Part shown: positions 25,072 to 34,045 of the stretch, piece by piece
Position numbering within the stretch: the stretch's first letter is position 1
Layout of the letters: each line of letters begins with the position of its first letter
NCBI GenBank assembly: GCA_020974905.1
Contig: CP087563.1
Location: forward strand, 5,394,001 to 5,458,000
DNA: 64,000 nucleotides
From: Planctomycetes bacterium syqfu
GTDB taxonomy: Bacteria > Planctomycetota > Phycisphaerae > Phycisphaerales > Phycisphaeraceae
Reading direction: 5' to 3'
Translations under genes and position numbers: made by a program
The notes under the pieces: model-generated
Databases searched by the model: none
Seen by the model: the letters and a program-made list of their open reading frames with translations, nothing else
Told to the model about the DNA's origin: nothing

Positions 25072-25851
25072 TTAGCAGATCTCGCCCGGTTGATCACGAC
25101 GCGACGAGCGCGGATCGATGCCGTAGCGTGTGCCTTCTGCCGTTTCACGAATCGCCTGGGCCGGCATATCCGGTTGCGGTGGTCCCCAGTATTCTTTGGT
25201 GTTGTGGCATTCTTCGATGATCTTGACCGCTTCGTCCACGCTGTCGGTGATGCGGAAAAGGTCCAGGTCTTCAGGGCTGATGCAGGCATGTTCGTCGAGC
25301 ATGGTCTGTTTGATCCAGTCGACGAGACCTGACCAGAAATCCGTGCCGATGAGGACGACGGGGAAGGGGGCAGTTTTGTGCGTTTGGATCAGCGTCATGC
25401 TTTCGAAGAATTCATCCATCGTGCCGAACCCACCGGGGAAGCAGATAAAGCCGATCGCATATTTGACGAACATGACCTTTCGGGCAAAGAAGTATCGGAA
25501 GTTAATCTCATGCGTCTGGAAAGGATTGGGCTGCTGTTCCATCGGCAGGCTGATGTTCAAACCCACGGATGTTCCACCCGCTTCAAAAGCTCCCTTGTTG
25601 GCTGCTTCCATGATGCCCGGGCCACCGCCGGTGATTACCGCCAGTTTCTGGGTCACCAGTTTGCGTCCGCATTCGACCGCTTTGAGATAGTACGGGTCGT
25701 CGACCTTCGTGCGTGCCGAACCAAAGACGGTTACCGCCGGGCCGATGTCACTGAGCGTTTCAAAGCCTTCGACAAATTCTGAGAGAATGCGAAACATACG
25801 CCAGGCTTCATTGCTCAGTGCAGCTTCGTTGGATGGTGTGGATGAATTCAT
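25072..25851 (-). CDS. LOG-family protein (TIGR00730), long subgroup
   Basis: The 259-residue product has the LOG signatures GGGPGIMEAANKGA and CFPGGFGTMDEFFES with the catalytic Glu. FFARKVMFVKYA carries the conserved Arg-Lys. It belongs to the longer LOG subgroup, with an N-terminal helical extension (about 1-35) and a C-terminal tail rich in charged residues. The expected activity is cleavage of nucleoside monophosphates to base and ribose phosphate; a role in hormone-like signalling is not shown for such bacteria. The ATG at 25851 has CAGGAGG-like purines upstream (GCAGGAGGCACGC). The shorter paralog is at 9.3-9.8 kb. RecQ is divergent, 176 bp away. Confidence 0.9.
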   Translation of the reverse strand: MNSSTPSNEAALSNEAWRMFRILSEFVEGFETLSDIGPAVTVFGSARTKVDDPYYLKAVECGRKLVTQKLAVITGGGPGIMEAANKGAFEAGGTSVGLNISLPMEQQPNPFQTHEINFRYFFARKVMFVKYAIGFICFPGGFGTMDEFFESMTLIQTHKTAPFPVVLIGTDFWSGLVDWIKQTMLDEHACISPEDLDLFRITDSVDEAVKIIEECHNTKEYWGPPQPDMPAQAIRETAEGTRYGIDPRSSRRDQPGEIC

Positions 25852-25998
25852 GCGTGCCTCCTGCGGGGGTAAACAGTCCGACTGTGGTCTGGTTCAACTA
25901 GCATCGACCTAAGTGTGTTTGTTGCTTGATTGATAATACGATTGACTGCTACGGATTGTTCCTTGAGGGCCGATAACTTGGCAGATGGGTGTTCTGCT

Positions 25999-26025
25999 TG
26001 CTCTTTACGGAGCAACGGGCATAAT
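25999..26025 (+). promoter_or_regulatory. putative recQ promoter with embedded hairpin
   Basis: TTGCTC (25999-26004) and CATAAT (26020-26025) have a 16-bp spacer and lie directly before the start codon. The -35 box is part of a palindrome, TTGCTC-N6-GAGCAA (25999-26016), a possible operator. Transcription would start at or next to the initiator codon. Confidence 0.35.
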
Positions 26026-26027
26026 CC

Positions 26028-27749
26028 ATGACTATGGATCAAAACCCGCCCCTGACTGCACAGAGCCCTGAAGTCCGTGATGTGTTATTGCATCGCTTTG
26101 GGATTACCGACTATCGCCCGCATCAGGCCAAGGTGATTGATGCGGTGTTGGCAGGGCGGGATGTGCTCTTTACCTTGCCGACCGGTGGGGGTAAGTCGCT
26201 TGCCTATCAGTTGCCTGCGATGGTTTTGCCGGGTGTAACCGTGGTGATCTCGCCGTTGATCGCGCTGATGAAAGATCAGGTCGATGCATTGCGCAAAAAG
26301 GACCTGCCTGCGACGTTCGTTAATTCGACACTCAGTGCAAACCAGCGTGCAGAGCGATTGCAACTTGCCATCGATGGCAGAGTCAAACTGCTGTTCATCA
26401 CGCCCGAGCGCTTTCGCAGTCCTGCCTTTTTGGAGATCATCGATCAACTGAATGTCACGCGCCTGACCATCGACGAAGCACATTGCATCAGCATGTGGGG
26501 CCATGACTTTCGGCCTGACTATTCACAGTTGGATACCTACCGTAAATTGCTGGGCAATCCGCCGACGATCGCGCTGACCGCCACCGCCACGCCGGATGTC
26601 GCAGCCGATATCGTCAAGCAGTTGCAACTCACCGATCCCTTGATTGAACGCGCGGGCATTGAACGTGAAAACCTGTTTCTCGCAGCAACCAGTGTGTATG
26701 ACAATGATGCCAAGCTGGATCGACTCGCACACCTGATCCGCAGCATTGACGGGCCGGGCATTGTCTACGGCGCGGTGATTCGCGATCTGCATCAGATCAA
26801 GGAAGGCCTGCGCCAGCGTGGCATCAACTGCCTGCTTTATCATGGTGAACTTTCCAGTCATGAACGCAAGCAGATGCAGGACCGCTTCATGCAATCAGAA
26901 AATGAAGTCGTGCTGGCAACCAACGCGTTTGGCATGGGGATCGACAAGGCCAATGTCCGGTTTGTGATTCACGTGCAGATTCCGCGAAATCTCGAAGCAT
27001 GGATTCAGGAAGTCGGCCGAGCTGGTCGTGATGGCAAGTCGTCCTGGTGTGAACTGATCTATCAAGAGCAGGACATCGCCATCCAGCAAAACTTCATCCA
27101 ATGGGCCAACCCGTCGCGTGAGTTTCTCATCGGCGTCTACCGCACACTGGAGAATTGGGGCGAACGCATTGTCACCAAGGACCTGGATGACCTGCGAAAA
27201 GAGCTGCTATACAAGGATAAGGCGGACAACCGCGTGACCATCTGCCTGAAGTGGCTTGAAGTGCTCGGCATCACCGAAGGCAGTTTTGAGATGGATAACC
27301 TGCGCATCGTCAAACCCCTTGACCCGGATCACCTGCCGGAGATTGTCGGGCATGAGGATAAACTCAAGAACGATCTGCATGGCTTGTTGGGTTTAATGCA
27401 GTTTGCATTGAACACCGAATCGAACTGTCGGCGTGCGGTGATTGCAGAACATTTCAAGTTGGATGAAATTCCCCAATCATGCCATGCCTGTGATGCGTGT
27501 GTGGATCGTGATGCACATTTGACAGATCATTTCACGCCACGACCTGCAGGCGATGTGCAAACTCAGGTAACACGTGCTGATCACTTTCACCGTGGTGATT
27601 GGGTACGCGTGGATGGTCGTCACATCGGTCAGGTGATTAAGGTGCACAAACGCGGTCGCGACATTGAACTGATCGTCGAAAGTGCAGGCGATCTGCGAAC
27701 GCGCAAGGTCAATATTCGCAGGCAGACGGTTGAGAAGATCGAACAGTAA
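26028..27749 (+). CDS. recQ: RecQ-family ATP-dependent DNA helicase
   Basis: The 573-residue product is a 3'-5' superfamily 2 helicase acting in recombination and repair. Walker A is TLPTGGGKS (K56), the DEAH box is TIDEAHCISMWGHDFRPDY (149-152), and TATATP, LATNAFGMGIDK and QEVGRAGRDG give motifs III, V and VI. The RecQ zinc-binding cysteines are in NCRRAVIAEHF and CHACDAC. The C-terminus lacks a recognisable HRDC domain; instead the last 55 residues form a small beta-rich unit (GDWVRVDGRHIGQVIKV). Two starts, ATG 26028 and ATG 26034, are possible, and the promoter position would suit a leaderless mRNA. The LOG gene is divergent. Confidence 0.93.
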   Translation: MTMDQNPPLTAQSPEVRDVLLHRFGITDYRPHQAKVIDAVLAGRDVLFTLPTGGGKSLAYQLPAMVLPGVTVVISPLIALMKDQVDALRKKDLPATFVNSTLSANQRAERLQLAIDGRVKLLFITPERFRSPAFLEIIDQLNVTRLTIDEAHCISMWGHDFRPDYSQLDTYRKLLGNPPTIALTATATPDVAADIVKQLQLTDPLIERAGIERENLFLAATSVYDNDAKLDRLAHLIRSIDGPGIVYGAVIRDLHQIKEGLRQRGINCLLYHGELSSHERKQMQDRFMQSENEVVLATNAFGMGIDKANVRFVIHVQIPRNLEAWIQEVGRAGRDGKSSWCELIYQEQDIAIQQNFIQWANPSREFLIGVYRTLENWGERIVTKDLDDLRKELLYKDKADNRVTICLKWLEVLGITEGSFEMDNLRIVKPLDPDHLPEIVGHEDKLKNDLHGLLGLMQFALNTESNCRRAVIAEHFKLDEIPQSCHACDACVDRDAHLTDHFTPRPAGDVQTQVTRADHFHRGDWVRVDGRHIGQVIKVHKRGRDIELIVESAGDLRTRKVNIRRQTVEKIEQ

Positions 27750-27805
27750 CTGTCGAACATGAAAAAACAATTCACTTAATCTTTTACCCGATGACAAACT
27801 GTTTC

Positions 27806-27895
27806 GTCATTCCCGCGCAGGCGGGAATCCAGTGGCATACTGTTGACGCTTGCAAGTTCCACTGGACTCCCGTCTTCCGGGGGCGCGGGAGTGAC
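27806..27895. repeat. RS3-like ATTCCCGC palindromic element, complete copy
   Basis: The left hairpin GTCATTCCCGCGC-AGG-CGGGAATCC is followed by CAGTGGCATAC. The right part is CCACTGGACTCCCG-N6-GGGGGCGCGGGAGTGAC, the inverted form of the left one. The whole forms a 90-bp palindromic unit between recQ and the convergent esterase gene. Partial copies are at 11120 and 34964. Confidence 0.8.
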
Positions 27896-27944
27896 AGAGG
27901 GTGGCGATTAATTCTTGGAAACGCTCTATTCCGATCAATTCCCA

Positions 27945-27978
27945 ACAAAAAACAGGAGCACACTTTCGCATGCTCCCG
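27945..27978 (-). terminator. rho-independent terminator of the sialate O-acetylesterase gene
   Basis: On the minus strand GGGAGCA pairs with TGCTCC around a 10-nt loop and is followed by TGTTTTTTG. It lies about 30 bp beyond the stop codon at 28006. Confidence 0.75.
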
Positions 27979-28005
27979 TTGGTGTGATTCAATTTTCAAA
28001 GTTGT

Positions 28006-30024
28006 TTACTTGGGCTGAGCATCCGTGCGGAAAGGTGATGCGGGGATTTTGGCCGAATTGGTGAGGTTGGGGTTCACCGGGTTGTTGGCCCAGGCATAAC
28101 GCACTGCAACCGGTTTGGCGACTTTGTCCGCCCAGACAGTGACGGTGTTCTTGCCTGTGATTTTGGCGTCCGCCCAATACCAGTTCCGCATGTCATCGGT
28201 GATGATGAATTCTGCGGGGGCTTTGCCATCGGTGGTCTTAAGTCCCTTGCCCACGACGTCGAAGGTGAGGGTGACCTTGTTGTCTTTGACTTTCATGGAC
28301 TGGTAAACCGGGCCGGAGGGAATGACGTCGGTTTGGCCGTAGACTTTGTTTTGAGCCCAGAAACCAAGGCGTTTGCCGACATCCTGCTTGTTGCGCGGAT
28401 GGATGTCCTTGGCTTCACCGATGTCGATGATGACGGCTTGACCGACATTGGGGACGGTCAGTGACGTGTGAAGCTGAGCATCACGCAGGTGCGCCCATGC
28501 CGGGTCGGAAGGTTGATCGGTCGTTTCCAGGAAGTTGGCAAGCTGCACGACACCAAACGGGAAGTCGCCCTGCCCCCAGACATCACGCCAGTTTTGGATC
28601 ATCACCGGCAGGAGTGTGCGATACTCCTTGGCGCGGCCGGCATTGGTTTCGCCCTGATACCAGATCGCACCCCGAATCCCGTAAGGCACCAGCGGATTGA
28701 TCATCGCATTAAACAGGTTGGCAGGGCGGTGCGAGTCATCGGGACCACGCGGCTTGCGCGGACCACCACGACTGTTACCCGGTGCATTGGGCATGCGCTT
28801 TTCAATATGCCATTTCCATGTCCCGGCCAATGACAGGTCGTTGTTACCATCAAGTGTACTCAAGTTCATTTCGGAAGCTGAGCCGTTAAAACCACCGCCG
28901 CCAAAATGGTCGAAAACACGCACCGCAATCGTCAGTGTGTCAGCCGTGTTGACCCATTCGGGGACAGTGTAATGACGCGCGGTGGCCCATGCATCGGGAT
29001 GCGTCATCTGCCCGACTTCAACACCGTTGACATAGGTCACATCAAAGTCATCAATCGCGCAGAAGGAAAGTGACAATGCCTGACCTTGCATGGCAGGGGG
29101 GAGCTTGATCGTCTTGCGATACCAGACAACACCGTCAAAGGATGTTTCGACATCTTCCCAAAGTCCGGGGAGTTGCGTGTCTTTCCATGAGCTGTCATCA
29201 AAACCGACTTTGGCGTAGCCTTTGCCATAGCCCATGTTGCCCGGATCATCGTGGAAAGGCTTGGGTTGCTTGCCGGTCTCCTGCCATTTTTTGTAGGCGA
29301 TTTCCCACTCAGCAAGACGCTGGGGATAGTTTTCAAGAATCTTGTCCCAACGCTTGAGAATGTCTGCTGTGACCGGGTTGGCTTGGAGGGCTTTTTGACT
29401 GGTCCATGCTTCAGCCGGTGTGCCACCCCAACTGGTGTTGATCAGGCCGACGGGGACGTTGAGATTTTCACGCAGGTGACGACCGAAGAAATAACCCACA
29501 GCCGTGAAGTTGGGGATGGTCTCGGGGGAGCAGACGTTCCAGGTGATGTTGGCATCATCCTGCGGGGTATGCGCAACGACATTGGGTACGCGACACAGAC
29601 GGATCAAGCTGTCAGTTGCGTTGGCGATTTCTTCCTGGGCGTTGTTGGAGTTCTTCACGCTCCACTGCATGTTGGATTGACCGGAACAGACCCACACTTC
29701 GCCGATGAGAATGTTCTCAAAGGTGATCGTTTGATCATCACCAGTGACGACCATACTCTGCGGGTTGCTGTTGGCAGGTTGGCCCGGGAGCTTGACCATC
29801 CACTTACCATCGCGGTCGGCTTTGCTGGTGAAGGTTTGATCCGCAAAGGTGACCGTGACTTTGCTGCCTGCCTTGGCGGTCCCCCAAACGGGGATGGGTT
29901 GCTGCTGCTGGAGCACCATGTTGGTTGCGAAAACCTTCGGTATTTGAAGTGCGAAACTGATTTGTGGCAGGAGGATTGCCATCATCAGAAACAAGAGGGA
30001 AGTTAACTTGGCTGTGCGTTTCAT
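28006..30024 (-). CDS. secreted sialate O-acetylesterase-like protein with inserted jelly-roll domain
   Basis: The 672-residue product has a signal peptide (1-25), a beta-sandwich N-terminal domain and an SGNH/GDSL-like esterase core. The catalytic Ser117 is in VCSGQSNMQW, followed by INTSWGGTPAEAW and IWYQGETNAGRAKEY, as in sialate 9-O-acetylesterases. A second jelly-roll of about 150 residues (about 270-430, with YVNGVEVG) is inserted in the core and resembles the sugar-binding domain of GH2 enzymes. Bacterial family members remove acetyl groups from acetylated glycans such as xylan or sialic acids. The gene follows a paralog (202 bp gap) on the same strand; that copy lacks the insertion. 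It ends at a terminator. Confidence 0.88.
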   Translation of the reverse strand: MKRTAKLTSLLFLMMAILLPQISFALQIPKVFATNMVLQQQQPIPVWGTAKAGSKVTVTFADQTFTSKADRDGKWMVKLPGQPANSNPQSMVVTGDDQTITFENILIGEVWVCSGQSNMQWSVKNSNNAQEEIANATDSLIRLCRVPNVVAHTPQDDANITWNVCSPETIPNFTAVGYFFGRHLRENLNVPVGLINTSWGGTPAEAWTSQKALQANPVTADILKRWDKILENYPQRLAEWEIAYKKWQETGKQPKPFHDDPGNMGYGKGYAKVGFDDSSWKDTQLPGLWEDVETSFDGVVWYRKTIKLPPAMQGQALSLSFCAIDDFDVTYVNGVEVGQMTHPDAWATARHYTVPEWVNTADTLTIAVRVFDHFGGGGFNGSASEMNLSTLDGNNDLSLAGTWKWHIEKRMPNAPGNSRGGPRKPRGPDDSHRPANLFNAMINPLVPYGIRGAIWYQGETNAGRAKEYRTLLPVMIQNWRDVWGQGDFPFGVVQLANFLETTDQPSDPAWAHLRDAQLHTSLTVPNVGQAVIIDIGEAKDIHPRNKQDVGKRLGFWAQNKVYGQTDVIPSGPVYQSMKVKDNKVTLTFDVVGKGLKTTDGKAPAEFIITDDMRNWYWADAKITGKNTVTVWADKVAKPVAVRYAWANNPVNPNLTNSAKIPASPFRTDAQPK

Positions 30025-30226
30025 TGAAAACTCGCTTTATGTGAACAGAGACTGTTGATTCGTTTATGACTGCTATTGCCAATCATTCGTGTGAAAGACT
30101 GATGTTGATTCATCCATGACAACACGCCGTTGCGTCATAGGGCGTTTCACCATGCTCGCAAGCATTGATTGGATGTTTGTCTTGACGTTTATTCATGATA
30201 GGACCGTGTTGATGAGCGTGTACGGA

Positions 30227-31801
30227 TTATTTGCCGTAGGGAATGTCGATGGTGCTGAAGCAGGAGACCTGCAATTTTGAGCCATCGGTGAGATTGGGAT
30301 TGACGGGATTATCCTGCCATGCATAGCGTGCTGCATAGGGTTGGTTGATGCCGTCCGCCCAGACTTCGACGGTGTTGTTGCTGGTGATTTTGGCCTGGGC
30401 GTTGACCCATTTTTGATCTTCACCGCAGATGGTGAACTCAGCGGGGGCTTGACCGTCATGCGTGGTGAGTTTGCCATCGACATGCTTGAAGGTGATGGTG
30501 ATTTTGTTGCCGTCGACTTGGGCGGACTCGAAGAGCGGGCCGGTCCAGTTGCTGCTGACGGTTTTGTAGACATCATGCAGCGCCCAGAGCGCCAGACGTT
30601 TGCCGACATCCTGTTTGTTGGTCGGGTGGATGTTCTTGGCAGCACCGATATCGTTGATCACCGCCAGCCCGGTGTTGGGGACGGTTTGGCTGACGTAAAG
30701 CTGCGCGTTTTGCAGGTTGGTCCAACCGCTGTTGTCAGGTTGGGTTTTCTGACCGTGGAAGTTGGCAAGCTGCACGATGCCGAAGGCAAAGTCGCCCTGT
30801 CCCCACAGGTCCCGCCAGTCCTTGATCATGGTTGAAAGCAGCAGGCGGTATTCATCGGGACGACTGGCGTTGGCTTCACCCTGATACCAGATAGCACCTT
30901 GAATGGTGTATGGGATCAGCGGGTTGATCATGCCGTTGAACAGGACACTGGGATAGCGTGGGTTTTTGCCCGGAGCACGTGGCGCGCGGGGCTTTCGGAC
31001 TTTAAACTGGCTTGCCGGCTTGCCGGGATTTTCCTGTTTCCACTTGGCGAGCTTTTCGTTGTATTCGGCCATTTTCTTTTCCCAATTGGCCTTGTACTCG
31101 GGGTAGCGTTCTTCGCTTTTTTGAGCATTGGGGATGAGGTGTTCCAGCCCCTTGGTGTTCTGGAGTGTCGGGGTGCTGGTCCACGCTTCAGCCGGTGTGC
31201 CACCCCAGTTGGTGTGGATCAGGCCGACGGGGACATTGAGGTTTTCCATGAGATGGCGACCAAAGAAATAACCCACCGCTGAGAATCCAGAAACACTCTT
31301 AGGCGTACAATGACTCCAGTTGATATTGGCATTGTCCTGGGGTTCAGCGGCAATGGTGTTGGCCACCCTGCACAAACGGATCAATGGATGATTGGCGCTG
31401 GCAATTTCCTCCTGGGCGTTGTTGGAGCGACCGACGGTCCATGCCATGTTGGATTGGCCGGAGCAGATCCAGACTTCACCGATGAGGATGTCGTCGAAGC
31501 TGATGGTCTTGCCATCGCCGGTGACGGTCATCGTCTGTGCGTTGGTGTTGGCGGGCATGGCCTTGAGCGCAGCTTGCCAATGGCCTTTGTCGTCGGCAGT
31601 CGCTTTGACGGTCTGGTCTGCGAATTGGATTTGGACACTGCTGCCTGCTTGAGCCGTCCCCCAAACCTGAACCGGTTTGTCACGCTGGAGCACCATCTTT
31701 GATGCGAAAATGTTCGGCAGTTCCAGGGCGAATGCCATCTGCGCGCCAAGTGACAACGCGATGACACAGACCAACGTTCCAAGATGCTTCAGTGATTTCA
31801 T
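30227..31801 (-). CDS. secreted sialate O-acetylesterase-like protein, short paralog
   Basis: The 524-residue product has a signal peptide (1-25), the same beta-sandwich and SGNH esterase architecture as its downstream neighbour, and catalytic Ser117 in ICSGQSNMAW. HTNWGGTPAEAW and IWYQGEANASRPDEY are also conserved. Where the neighbour has an inserted jelly-roll, this copy has only a short Lys/Glu/Pro-rich linker (about 225-285). It should deacetylate extracellular glycans. The two genes look like a tandem duplication followed by gain or loss of the inserted domain. The signal peptides and N-terminal 120 residues are the most similar regions. Substrate specificity cannot be read from the sequence. 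Confidence 0.88.
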   Translation of the reverse strand: MKSLKHLGTLVCVIALSLGAQMAFALELPNIFASKMVLQRDKPVQVWGTAQAGSSVQIQFADQTVKATADDKGHWQAALKAMPANTNAQTMTVTGDGKTISFDDILIGEVWICSGQSNMAWTVGRSNNAQEEIASANHPLIRLCRVANTIAAEPQDNANINWSHCTPKSVSGFSAVGYFFGRHLMENLNVPVGLIHTNWGGTPAEAWTSTPTLQNTKGLEHLIPNAQKSEERYPEYKANWEKKMAEYNEKLAKWKQENPGKPASQFKVRKPRAPRAPGKNPRYPSVLFNGMINPLIPYTIQGAIWYQGEANASRPDEYRLLLSTMIKDWRDLWGQGDFAFGIVQLANFHGQKTQPDNSGWTNLQNAQLYVSQTVPNTGLAVINDIGAAKNIHPTNKQDVGKRLALWALHDVYKTVSSNWTGPLFESAQVDGNKITITFKHVDGKLTTHDGQAPAEFTICGEDQKWVNAQAKITSNNTVEVWADGINQPYAARYAWQDNPVNPNLTDGSKLQVSCFSTIDIPYGK

Positions 31802-32000
31802 ATTGATTCCCGTGCTGGAAAGTGGATGGGGGTAATGGACCGTTTTGATGAATGCGTTTTCTATGTCTTAATGACGAATCGGCGCATACACCAGCGTCAA
31901 TGGCAGGTAAGTCATTCTAGCATGCAAAGGTCGTTGGTAAACCAAAGCGGGTTGGAACTGGTGTTTTTCCTGCTTTATTCAATGATTGGATTTGATGTGA

Positions 32001-33905
32001 TTAACGAGCGCTGAGACTTTGAGTTGATGGGCTACGTTTTTGTGCTGTATTTTGCATCGTGCGTTGACGTTGACGATGGAAATACCACCATTCAAAGATC
32101 AATATCGCCAGCGCAATCCAAAGCAGGGTCGGCCAGAAGGAACGGTCCATCGCGATCGGCTTGGCAGCAGCGGTGATCGATAGCTCTCGGAACTGCAATT
32201 GCTCGACACTTTGCAACGTGGACTCATCGCTATTGAGTAGTGAAGCCCCCATGCTCAGCACGACATCACCGCCATCCTTGAGGCTGTATTCCCCCGTACT
32301 CGGGCAGGCAAGACCGATGAGTTTGCCCCGGACATTACTGGTGACACGTTGCGTCTGGCCGCTGGGGTACTGCCAGGTGTAGGACTTTTCGCCGATGACT
32401 TCCATGGGCGGGAACACACCCGTGTGATGGGCCTGCACTTCCTGAAGTCCAGCATGATGCATGGCCTGACGCACGAGGTTACTCAAGATCACCGGGAAGG
32501 CCACACGGTAAGGCAGGGTCGTTCTTGCTGCATCAACCGTGAGAATGTACTCCACATGGCTGTCATATTGCTTGGTCAAAAGCAACGGTCCCTTACTGCC
32601 ATGAATGAGAATCCGGTAGCCCAGTGATTCAAAATCAAGCTCGCGGACATTCTCTTTGAGTGTGGGTTGATCGAGCACGATGATGTCGTTGAGCGTGATA
32701 TGCCCAAGCAGCGGGTCCGCACGGTTCCATGAAACCACGTCACTGCCTGCGTCCTGCTTGATCTCCATGAGTTGCGTGAGTTCCTGGGGCAGGGCACCAT
32801 TACGCCAGATCACCTTCACATTATCCACCACCGAGTCCGGCTCGTTGGTCAGATACAAATCCGCAGGCGAATTGCCCGACACCAGCATCACATTGTCCAT
32901 CGCCTTGATGGCCAGTTGTTCAGGCACCATCGGCTTGTCGATGTTCACTGCCAACGGACGCAAGCCGGTGAGATCCACATAGGCAACGTTATCCGATAGC
33001 AAAGCATCGAAACTGTCAGGCAGTAACTTGATGGTGACATGCGAAGCTTCATCTGCGGTTAACCGGAACACCAGTTTTTTGGGGCCATCCAGATCGACAT
33101 GCACATCCTCCGTGCCAACGAGTTGATCATTCTGATACACCTGCACCGTCGCATTGCCCGGGGCGTTGGCAGCAACGAGTTTGACGAACACATCCCACTG
33201 ACGACTATCTGCGCGTTGAGCATTGAGCGTTGCTATGCCCATGTTCACGCCCGGTGATTTGAGCTGTTGATAGTCAATATTAAACGGCAAGGCGAAGTCC
33301 GTCTTGGCAGGGAAATTGCCATCGGAAAACAGCACGACCTGTTCGAAAGGTTCGGCACGTGCCATGGCATCGGCCATCCGCATCGCGTCTTCCAGATCAC
33401 CAGGAACCTCGCGGATTTTTACCTGCTCCAACGCAGCCTTGAGTTCACGTTTGTTGTTGGTAAATGCGCAAAGTCGTTGAGCGGTATCCGAAAAGGCGAT
33501 CAGGCTGATCTGTTGATCACTGAGCAGGCCGTCGATGATCTCGTTGACTTGTGCTTTGGCAGCATCCAGTCGCGATTGCCCGCCGGGCCGATCCATCGCT
33601 GCCATACTCGCAGAACAGTCAATGAGAATCGGCACACGCTGGGCGCGCTCGGCATCGGACTTCCAGTAAGGTTGCATGGCTGCCAACACCAGCATCGCCA
33701 ACATCAACAGCTGCAACAACAACAGCAAATTGCGTTTGAACTTCTGGAACGGAGCATTAACGCGACTGTCAGATAACACCTGTTGCCAAAGTACCAGCGA
33801 CGAAACTTCCAATCGCTGCCGCCGGAGTTTAAGGAAATAGAACACCACAATGGGCAAAGCCATCAAAGCCAGCAAAGACATCAGTGGTGCGAAGAATCCA
33901 GGCAA
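32001..33905 (-). CDS. BatA-like membrane protein with von Willebrand factor A domain
   Basis: The 634-residue product has the BatA N-terminal pattern: a first helix FFAPLMSLLALMALPIV, a basic KLRRQR segment and a second helix at about 58-78. A vWA domain follows with the MIDAS residues D96-x-S98-x-S100 in LIDCSASM. A long beta-rich exposed region (about 250-590) and a C-terminal helix (about 600-618, FWPTLLWIALAILIFEWWYF) complete it. The TTG start at 33905 is chosen because the F-x-x-P-L pattern of the family precedes the first ATG. It is the last gene of the operon that includes moxR and the DUF58 gene, with an ACAGATGAACAC repeat in the 140-bp gap. Such proteins are linked to envelope stress tolerance or assembly. 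Confidence 0.87.
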   Translation of the reverse strand: MPGFFAPLMSLLALMALPIVVFYFLKLRRQRLEVSSLVLWQQVLSDSRVNAPFQKFKRNLLLLLQLLMLAMLVLAAMQPYWKSDAERAQRVPILIDCSASMAAMDRPGGQSRLDAAKAQVNEIIDGLLSDQQISLIAFSDTAQRLCAFTNNKRELKAALEQVKIREVPGDLEDAMRMADAMARAEPFEQVVLFSDGNFPAKTDFALPFNIDYQQLKSPGVNMGIATLNAQRADSRQWDVFVKLVAANAPGNATVQVYQNDQLVGTEDVHVDLDGPKKLVFRLTADEASHVTIKLLPDSFDALLSDNVAYVDLTGLRPLAVNIDKPMVPEQLAIKAMDNVMLVSGNSPADLYLTNEPDSVVDNVKVIWRNGALPQELTQLMEIKQDAGSDVVSWNRADPLLGHITLNDIIVLDQPTLKENVRELDFESLGYRILIHGSKGPLLLTKQYDSHVEYILTVDAARTTLPYRVAFPVILSNLVRQAMHHAGLQEVQAHHTGVFPPMEVIGEKSYTWQYPSGQTQRVTSNVRGKLIGLACPSTGEYSLKDGGDVVLSMGASLLNSDESTLQSVEQLQFRELSITAAAKPIAMDRSFWPTLLWIALAILIFEWWYFHRQRQRTMQNTAQKRSPSTQSLSAR

Positions 33906-33935
33906 AATTTATGTTTCCTGTTCCAAGACAAATTT

Positions 33936-34020
33936 GCCACAGATAAACACAGATGAACACAGATGTGAAAGTCTGTGCTCTGATTGCCTTGATCTGTGTT
34001 TATCTGTGTTCATCTGTGGT
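33936..34020. repeat. ACAGATGAACAC-type palindromic repeat, both arms intact
   Basis: Left arm CCACAGATAAACACAGATG with further ACACAGATG units (33937-33965) and right arm 33992-34019 are near-perfect inverted complements around about 26 bp. It sits inside the operon between the DUF58 and BatA-like genes, and also occurs at 24964-25037. Confidence 0.85.
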
Positions 34021-34045
34021 TTCATTCTTTATTCCAATAGCATCA

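Noticed and set aside
33936-34020. CRISPR array
   Set aside because: Units of about nine bases without unique spacers, arranged as an inverted pair, do not fit a CRISPR; no cas gene is present in the window.
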